Source: Deltaproteobacteria bacterium
GTDB taxonomy: Bacteria; Desulfobacterota; Binatia; HRBIN30; JACQVA1
Direction: 5' to 3'
Assembly (NCBI GenBank): GCA_016178705.1
Contig: JACOST010000031.1
Coordinates: forward strand, 186,001-250,000
DNA length: 64,000 bases
A model generated the notes under the pieces. That model worked only from the letters and a program-made list of their open reading frames with translations, made no database searches and had not been told where the DNA came from. The position numbers and the translations under genes were made by a program. Below are positions 60,596 to 64,000 of the stretch, piece after piece (the first letter of the stretch is position 1; the number at the start of each line of letters is the position of its first letter).

Positions 60596-61873
60596 ATGCG
60601 TCGCATACGAACCGTCGTGATCTTCGTGGGCACGGTCACGATGTGGGTTGCGCCCTACTGCTGGGGTGACGAACCGTTGGGCGATCCGCTCACGTTGGAG
60701 ACATTGATCGCATACGCGCGGACGCACAATCCTGAGATCCGCTCGGCCGAAAGCCATTGGCGCGCCGCCCTTGCGCGGCCGGCGCAAGCCGGGGCCCTGC
60801 CGGATCCCATGGCCGACATCGGCTACCACAACGAGGGCTTCGACGGCTTTCCGTTAGGCAGCAGCGATTTCACATTCCTGCGCTTCGGCGCCAGCCAGGA
60901 GGTCCCCTTTCCGGGCAAGCTCGGCCTGCGGCGTGACATCGCCAGTCGCAGCGCGGACGAGGCACAGGAATCCTTCCGGCGCGTGGAACTCGATGTCGTC
61001 AGCCGTCTGAAGGTTGCGTATGCGGAGTACGCGCACCTGCAGGAGTTGTTGCATCTGCTCGATCGCAACAAGACGCTACTGGAGCAGTTCGCGCGCACGG
61101 CGGAGTCGAAATACGCTGTCGGTGAAGGCATCCAACAGGATGTCTTGAAAGCGCAAGTCGAGTCGTCGTTGCTGCTCGATCGCGAGACGACGCTCGATCA
61201 ACGCCGCCAGAGTGAGACGGCGCAGCTCAATGCGCTGCTCGATCGCGCGCCCTGGGAGCCGCTGGGTGTGGCCGAGCACCCGACGGTGAAGTCGCTGACA
61301 CTGTCACTGGATCAACTCACCGACGCGGCGCACGCGCACGCGCCTGATTTGAAGATGGCCGAGTTTCGCCTCGCCGGCGGGGAAGCGGCGGTGGCGCTCG
61401 CGCACCGCGAGTATCTACCCGATTTCGTCCTGCGCGCCGAATACATGCAGAAGGCGGCGCTGCTGCCCGAATGGGAAGTCGGAGTCGGCATCAAGCTGCC
61501 GTTGTACTTTGCGACCAAGCAGCGCAACGGCGTGACCGAGGCCGCAGCTACGCTCTCGGAAGCGCGCAGTATGCGCGACGCGGCGCTGCGTAGTCTCGAC
61601 TTCCGTGTCAAGGATTTGTTCCTCCGCGCGCACGCGTCCGAGCGGCTCATCGCGCTCTACCATACCACCGTAATCCCGCAGGCCCGCCTCGCGCTGGATT
61701 CCGCGACGCAGGCGTACGCGGTGGGCAAAGTCGACTTTCTCACCCTGCTCAACAGTTTCACCGTCATGCTGGAGTACGAGATGCGCTACCACGAAGAGCT
61801 GGCGAACTTTCAGAAGGCGATCGCCGAACTCGAAGCCACGATTGGCGAGCCGCTCAGCGAGGTGGCCCTATGA
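60596..61873 (+). CDS. TolC-family outer-membrane efflux protein (CusC/CzcC-like)
   Basis: 425 residues, with GGAAGGAGGAG just upstream of the ATG and a signal peptide ending near YCWG. It is the outer-membrane channel of a tripartite RND efflux pump. Two OEP repeats with long helices are visible: TLETLIAYARTHNPEIRSAE in the first and QLTDAAHAHAPDLKMAEFRL in the second, plus RTAESKYAVGEGIQQDVLKA and TQAYAVGKVDFLTLLNS. Its stop overlaps the start of the adaptor gene. Confidence 0.88.
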   Translation: MRRIRTVVIFVGTVTMWVAPYCWGDEPLGDPLTLETLIAYARTHNPEIRSAESHWRAALARPAQAGALPDPMADIGYHNEGFDGFPLGSSDFTFLRFGASQEVPFPGKLGLRRDIASRSADEAQESFRRVELDVVSRLKVAYAEYAHLQELLHLLDRNKTLLEQFARTAESKYAVGEGIQQDVLKAQVESSLLLDRETTLDQRRQSETAQLNALLDRAPWEPLGVAEHPTVKSLTLSLDQLTDAAHAHAPDLKMAEFRLAGGEAAVALAHREYLPDFVLRAEYMQKAALLPEWEVGVGIKLPLYFATKQRNGVTEAAATLSEARSMRDAALRSLDFRVKDLFLRAHASERLIALYHTTVIPQARLALDSATQAYAVGKVDFLTLLNSFTVMLEYEMRYHEELANFQKAIAELEATIGEPLSEVAL

Positions 61874-63156
61874 CTCGCGGCACGATGTTCTCGAAGGCAA
61901 TCCTGCTGCTGGTGACGAGTGTGGTCGTGGGGTGCAATCAGTCCACCCCGCCAATGCCAAGCGAGCACCAACACGCTGCAGCGACGGCCGAGCGCCCGGA
62001 GCAAACGATCCTGTATTGGTACGATCCGATGCATCCACATGTCCGCTCCGACAAGCCCGGGCCGTCACCTGATCAATGCGGCATGGACCTAGTGCCAATG
62101 TACGCCGACGAGGGCGGTACAGTCGACGCGGCGCCGGGCGGCATTCACATCTCCTCCGCTCGCCAGCAACTCACCGGCGTGCGTACCGCAACGGTGGAGC
62201 GCCGCACGCTGACCAAGGACATCCGCACCGTCGGGCTTGTCACCGCCGACGAAACGCGCGTGCGCAAAATTCAGAGCAAGGTCGCCGGCTGGATAGAGAA
62301 GCTCTACGTGAACTTCACCGGACAAGCGGTCGCGCGCAACGAACCGATCGTGGCGATCTACAGCCCCGATCTGGTTTCCACGCAGGCGGAGTATCTGCTC
62401 GCGCTGCGCGGCCATGAGGAGCTGCACCACAGCCCGTTTCCGCAAGCGGTTGATAGCGCGAAGACCTTGCTCGAAGCGACCAGGCGCAGGCTGCTGCTGT
62501 GGGACATTACGCCGCAACAGATCAAGGCGTTGGAAGAGAGCGGCCAGCCGAGCCGGTCGGTCACGTTGCATTCGCCGATCAGCGGCTACGTCACCATGAA
62601 GGACGTTTTCGAAGGGCGCTACGTCATGCCCGGCATGGAGTTATACACGGTGACCGACCTGGGGCGAGTGTGGGTGCTGCTCGACGTCTACCAGTACGAA
62701 ATTGCGTTGGTACGGGTCGGCGAACCCGTGACGCTGACGCTGAGCTACTTCCCGGGCGAGAAGCTCTCGGGCACGGTGAGCTACATCTCCCCGTACCTCG
62801 ACGAGAAAACGCGCACCAACAAGGTCCGCGTCGAACTCGACAACGTCGACGGGCGACTCAAACCCGAGATGTATGCAACGGCGGAGATTCGTGTGCCGTT
62901 GGCCGATCGGCTGGCGGTGCCGGAGGACGCGGTGATCGACTCGGGCAGCGAGCAGATCGTGTTTGAGGCCAGCGGCGAAGGCCACTTCGAGCCTCGCCCG
63001 GTACGGCTTGGCCAACGGGCAGAAGGCTACGTCGAAGTGCTCGATGGTGTGCATGAGGGCGAACAGGTAGTGGTCGCCGCGAATTTCATGGTCGACTCCG
63101 AGAGCCGCCTCAAGTCCGCACTCAACGCGATGTCGGAGCATCAACATGGCCAGTAG
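61870..63156 (+). CDS. cusB: RND efflux periplasmic adaptor with heavy-metal-binding domain (CusB-like)
   Basis: 428 residues. The ATG overlaps the preceding stop (ATGA). A lipoprotein signal (ILLLVTSVVVGC) leads into a heavy-metal-binding domain (about residues 49-77: YWYDPMHPHVRSDKPG, CGMDLVPMY), then the lipoyl/barrel/hairpin adaptor core (KIQSKVAGWIEKLYVNFTGQ, VTDLGRVWVLLDVYQYEIAL, VPEDAVIDSGSEQIVF). The HMBD and gene order indicate Cu(I)/Ag(I) export, though other divalent metals are possible. Confidence 0.9.
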   Translation: MTRGTMFSKAILLLVTSVVVGCNQSTPPMPSEHQHAAATAERPEQTILYWYDPMHPHVRSDKPGPSPDQCGMDLVPMYADEGGTVDAAPGGIHISSARQQLTGVRTATVERRTLTKDIRTVGLVTADETRVRKIQSKVAGWIEKLYVNFTGQAVARNEPIVAIYSPDLVSTQAEYLLALRGHEELHHSPFPQAVDSAKTLLEATRRRLLLWDITPQQIKALEESGQPSRSVTLHSPISGYVTMKDVFEGRYVMPGMELYTVTDLGRVWVLLDVYQYEIALVRVGEPVTLTLSYFPGEKLSGTVSYISPYLDEKTRTNKVRVELDNVDGRLKPEMYATAEIRVPLADRLAVPEDAVIDSGSEQIVFEASGEGHFEPRPVRLGQRAEGYVEVLDGVHEGEQVVVAANFMVDSESRLKSALNAMSEHQHGQ

Positions 63157-64000
63157 TGGCGGCGGAGCGGAGCGTTCAACTCTCATCAATCGAGTCATCG
63201 ACTACTGCGCGCACAATCGTTTCACCGTGTTTCTCTTCGTCGCCGCAGCGGTGGCGGCCGGCCTGTGGTCGATGCAGAACCTGCCGCTTGACGCGATCCC
63301 GGATCTGTCCGACACGCAGGTGATCATCTACTCGCGCTGGGATCGCAGTCCGGACGTCATCGAGGATCAGGTGACGTATCCCATCGTCACCGCGCTGCTC
63401 GGCGCCCCAAAGGTGCAAGCCATCCGCGGCTTCTCCGACTTCGGCTACTCCTACGTGTACATCATCTTCGAGGACGGCACGGATGTGTACTGGGCGCGCT
63501 CGCGCACGCTCGAGTATCTCAGCAAGATTCTCCCCAAGCTGCCCGAGGGTGTGCAGACGGAGCTCGGGCCCGACGCCACCGGTCTCGGCTGGGTCTTCCA
63601 GTACGCCCTCGTCGATCCCACCGGCAAGCATGACCTCGCCGAGCTGCGCAGCTTTCAGGACTGGTACCTGCGCTACTACTTGCAGAGCGTACCCGGTGTC
63701 GCGGAAGTCGCGCCGATCGGCGGCTTCGTCCGCCAGTATCAGGTCAACGTCGATCCCAACGCGCTGCTCGCATACAAGCTGCCGCTGGAGAAGGTCGTCG
63801 AGGCCATCCGCCAGGGCAACAACGATGTCGGTGGCCGGCTGGTTGAGCTGAGCGGGCGCGAGTACATGGTGCGTGGGCGGGGCTACGCGCGCTCGACGAA
63901 AGATCTCGAGCAGATCGTCGTGGGTAACGACGAGCGCAGCGGAACGCCGGTGCTCATCAAGGACATCGGCCACGTCGAGTTAGGCCCGGACATTCGGCGG
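63146..64000 (+). CDS. cusA: CusA/CzcA-family heavy-metal RND transporter (3' truncated by window)
   Basis: The ATG at 63146 overlaps the end of cusB by 11 bp. 285 codons are present and the frame is still open at the window end; the family is about 1040 residues. Features: the first TM helix (FTVFLFVAAAVAAGLWSMQN), NLPLDAIPDLSDTQVIIYSRW, VIEDQVTYPIVTALLGAPKV, GFSDFGYSYVYIIFEDGTD and PDATGLGWVFQYALVD, all typical of heavy-metal RND pumps. It exports metal ions using the proton gradient. Confidence 0.93.
   Translation, partial: MASSGGGAERSTLINRVIDYCAHNRFTVFLFVAAAVAAGLWSMQNLPLDAIPDLSDTQVIIYSRWDRSPDVIEDQVTYPIVTALLGAPKVQAIRGFSDFGYSYVYIIFEDGTDVYWARSRTLEYLSKILPKLPEGVQTELGPDATGLGWVFQYALVDPTGKHDLAELRSFQDWYLRYYLQSVPGVAEVAPIGGFVRQYQVNVDPNALLAYKLPLEKVVEAIRQGNNDVGGRLVELSGREYMVRGRGYARSTKDLEQIVVGNDERSGTPVLIKDIGHVELGPDIRR

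Overview
The window comes from a GC-rich, aerobic Gram-negative bacterium. Myxococcal-type Cys-rich repeats (CGNG...EQCDDGN...DGDGC) joined to Thr/Pro-rich linkers, delta-60 and FG-GAP repeat proteins, and a split b6-type cytochrome b linked to a multihaem cytochrome c all point to the former 'Deltaproteobacteria' and their relatives (Myxococcota, Desulfobacterota, Binatota-like lineages). No rRNA or tRNA gene is visible, so this placement is inference.

Layout. 1-3832: 3' part of a giant mosaic surface protein. 3.9-10.6 kb: TauD-like dioxygenase and membrane-anchored lipase (minus strand), then manC, plsB and a DUF151/PDZ lipoprotein. 10.7-23.4 kb: one long plus-strand respiratory locus with Rieske protein, split cytochrome b, an 8-haem cytochrome c, a cupredoxin-like protein, an A1-type cytochrome c oxidase (coxB, coxA, two subunit III-type proteins, subunit IV), haem O synthase and a Sco copper chaperone, plus four very small membrane proteins. 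Electrons would pass from quinol through the b/Rieske/multihaem module straight to the oxidase. 23.5-29 kb: small enzymes, a 7TM histidine kinase and a mitochondrial-type aconitase.

29-49 kb is an accessory region with nearly every gene on the minus strand: an ECF42-type sigma factor with a disrupted 3' part and its YCII/DGPF partner, small membrane proteins, a DUF4242-adenylate cyclase fusion, a GrdB-family gene interrupted by one in-frame TGA that reads as selenocysteine (with a SECIS-like hairpin), a TIR + HEPN gene pair, two dienelactone hydrolases, an isochorismatase, acetyltransferases, a class I amidotransferase, a cupin and others. Imperfect hairpins bounded by RYYYAAC/GTTRRRY-like boxes lie between several of these genes, in the orientation expected of integron attC sites. 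No integrase gene is seen, so this may be an integron-like cassette cluster (CALIN). Several MITE-like inverted repeats and decayed fragments (a MazE-type antitoxin, an ABC permease fragment, a possible transposase relic) support a history of rearrangement.

49.7-56.5 kb: lipoprotein hydrolase, MOSC protein, aminoglycoside phosphotransferase-like kinase, ABC exporter, DUF983 protein, and a cytoplasmic histidine kinase divergent from a receiver-only response regulator. 56.6-60 kb: a secreted FG-GAP/Thr-Pro/Cys-rich/sorbosone-dehydrogenase fusion. 60-64 kb: a CusCBA-type heavy-metal efflux operon whose cusA runs off the right edge.

The most interesting items are the selenoprotein gene hidden by its TGA, the TIR-HEPN pair as a candidate defence module, and the attC-like sites.
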